NCBI GenBank assembly: GCA_026874595.1
Contig: CM049322.1
Coordinates: 8,236,900-8,300,899 of the forward strand
Length of the DNA stretch: 64,000 bases
Reading direction: 5' to 3'
Source: Sipunculus nudus
Lineage: Eukaryota > Annelida > Sipuncula > Golfingiida > Sipunculidae
In this document: in pieces, positions 63,046 through 64,000 of the stretch
Layout of the letters: each line of letters opens with the position of its first letter
Numbering within the stretch: the stretch's first letter is position 1
Notes under the pieces: model-generated
What the model was told of the DNA's origin: nothing
What the model saw: only the letters and a program-made list of their open reading frames with translations
Databases searched by the model: none
Position numbers and translations under genes: made by a program

Positions 63046-64000
63046 ATGAATAAATTAAATGGTGTTACGCAACAGAAAAAATGCTTTTACAGAAATTAAA
63101 TACCTCAACATGATGCCAGCCTTTAATACTTCAAGTTATTACCAAATTCTCTCACCAGATGTCAGTATTGTAAGTCACTGTGACCTAATTTTTGTCAATA
63201 AAAAATAAAACCTGCAATTCAGTTTGTCCTCATGTATTTTTTCATATATGTTAAAATATATTATTCAGTATTGTAAATTAGAAAATTTGTCAAGCTTATT
63301 TATATCTGGGAGCATATTTGTTCCATGTTTCTTTTGTAATATATGTGGTTAATTTCATAATATTTAATACAAATTTCCTTTAATGTGTGATGCTTTAAAC
63401 AAGTAGTACTTACACTGTTACACTGTGCCTTGGAGATATATCTGTGTTTGTAGGAGTGTTTATGTTAATACATTGTAATCTGATTTTAAGGGATAGCTAA
63501 CAAACATGCTGACATGCAGACGGAATGATGGATGAACAGACAGATGGACATTCATGAAAGTATAACCTGTGTTATATCCTGTCATGCATTTAGAATAGTT
63601 AATACTAATCAAAATGCCATGGCAACAAAGAGACAGGTCAGTCAGTGGGTTGCTGTGTAGGGAGTACATGGCTGATTATCATATTTAAAAATGATGAAAT
63701 CTATTTCTTTTTTAGTTTGATAATTAACAGAGGATATATATATATATATATATATATTAAGTTTTGTTCCTGCATATTTACACCTATTTACAAACCTGTA
63801 TGTCAGATTCTAATTATAAACTGTTTTTCATATATTTTGCATACACTCATTCAAACGCACACATGCACACACGCACACATAAAGCAGCGGCAGAACGAGG
63901 GAGGATCCAAGGACTGGACCCCCTCCTTTTGAGTCTTTCTGGGATGGACCTTCCCCTTTCCAAAATCCTGGATCCGCCCCTGCAAAGTTAATATCAGAGA
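63046..64000. other. Right end, presumed intron of the second gene
   Basis: GTCACTGTGACCT near 63173 resembles the palindromic core at 18.65 kb. The last 100 bases carry a CTGGATCCGCCCCTGC motif, a widespread-repeat style also seen in other forms near 20.4 and 50.04 kb. No further exon recognised. Confidence 0.4.
63733..63758. repeat. (TA)n microsatellite
   Basis: About 13 TA units. Confidence 0.85.

Overview
This is a eukaryotic, AT-rich animal genomic window. Genes have spliced exons with GT..AG introns, and the sequence between them is long and repeat-dense. The mix of tRNA-derived SINEs, short inverted-repeat DNA elements, long homopolymer C/G runs, dinucleotide microsatellites and minisatellites, with a tetraspanin of metazoan type, suggests a marine invertebrate, probably a lophotrochozoan such as a mollusc. 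That placement is inference and no species can be named.

Two genes can be supported, both on the plus strand. A complete tetraspanin occupies 21,176-28,053: seven coding exons, all joined in phase 0, encode 300 residues with four membrane segments and a CCG large loop. At the right, 58,513-61,634 holds two exons of a second gene that continues past the window. It starts at an ATG in strong context, carries a basic-acidic N-terminus, and was not recognised. A CCAAT box, an octamer and a splice donor at 54.07-54.30 kb are a candidate promoter and first exon for it.

The rest is intergenic or intronic repeat. 1-12.5 kb: microsatellites, a SINE (6.67 kb) and a CpG-rich block (9.3-10.86 kb). 12.5-16.6 kb: a TTAA-flanked inverted-repeat element, then two copies of a TA-flanked element. 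The second of these has a 257-bp tandem duplication, and a 381-bp element with a 3-bp target duplication sits inside it. 17-21 kb: degenerate tandem repeats carrying an oestrogen-response-element-like palindrome. 28-54 kb: dispersed families, tRNA-like SINEs, minisatellites (44.8, 47.1 and 50.6 kb) and a 295-bp hairpin element (51.6 kb). 54-58.5 kb: the candidate promoter, then a 1.8-kb array of a 17-bp pyrimidine-CAG unit directly upstream of the second gene's ATG exon. 58.6-64 kb: gene 2 introns with SINE, (AT)n, tandem repeats and decayed copies of the exon 5' end.

No reverse transcriptase, integrase, transposase, rRNA or genuine tRNA gene was recognised, so the mobile elements here look non-autonomous or fragmentary. 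No novel multi-gene system was found. The best leads are the nested-element history at 15.4-16.6 kb, the decayed exon duplicates at 61.2-61.5 kb, the splice-acceptor-like array at 56-58 kb and the concentration of TGACGTCA sites.
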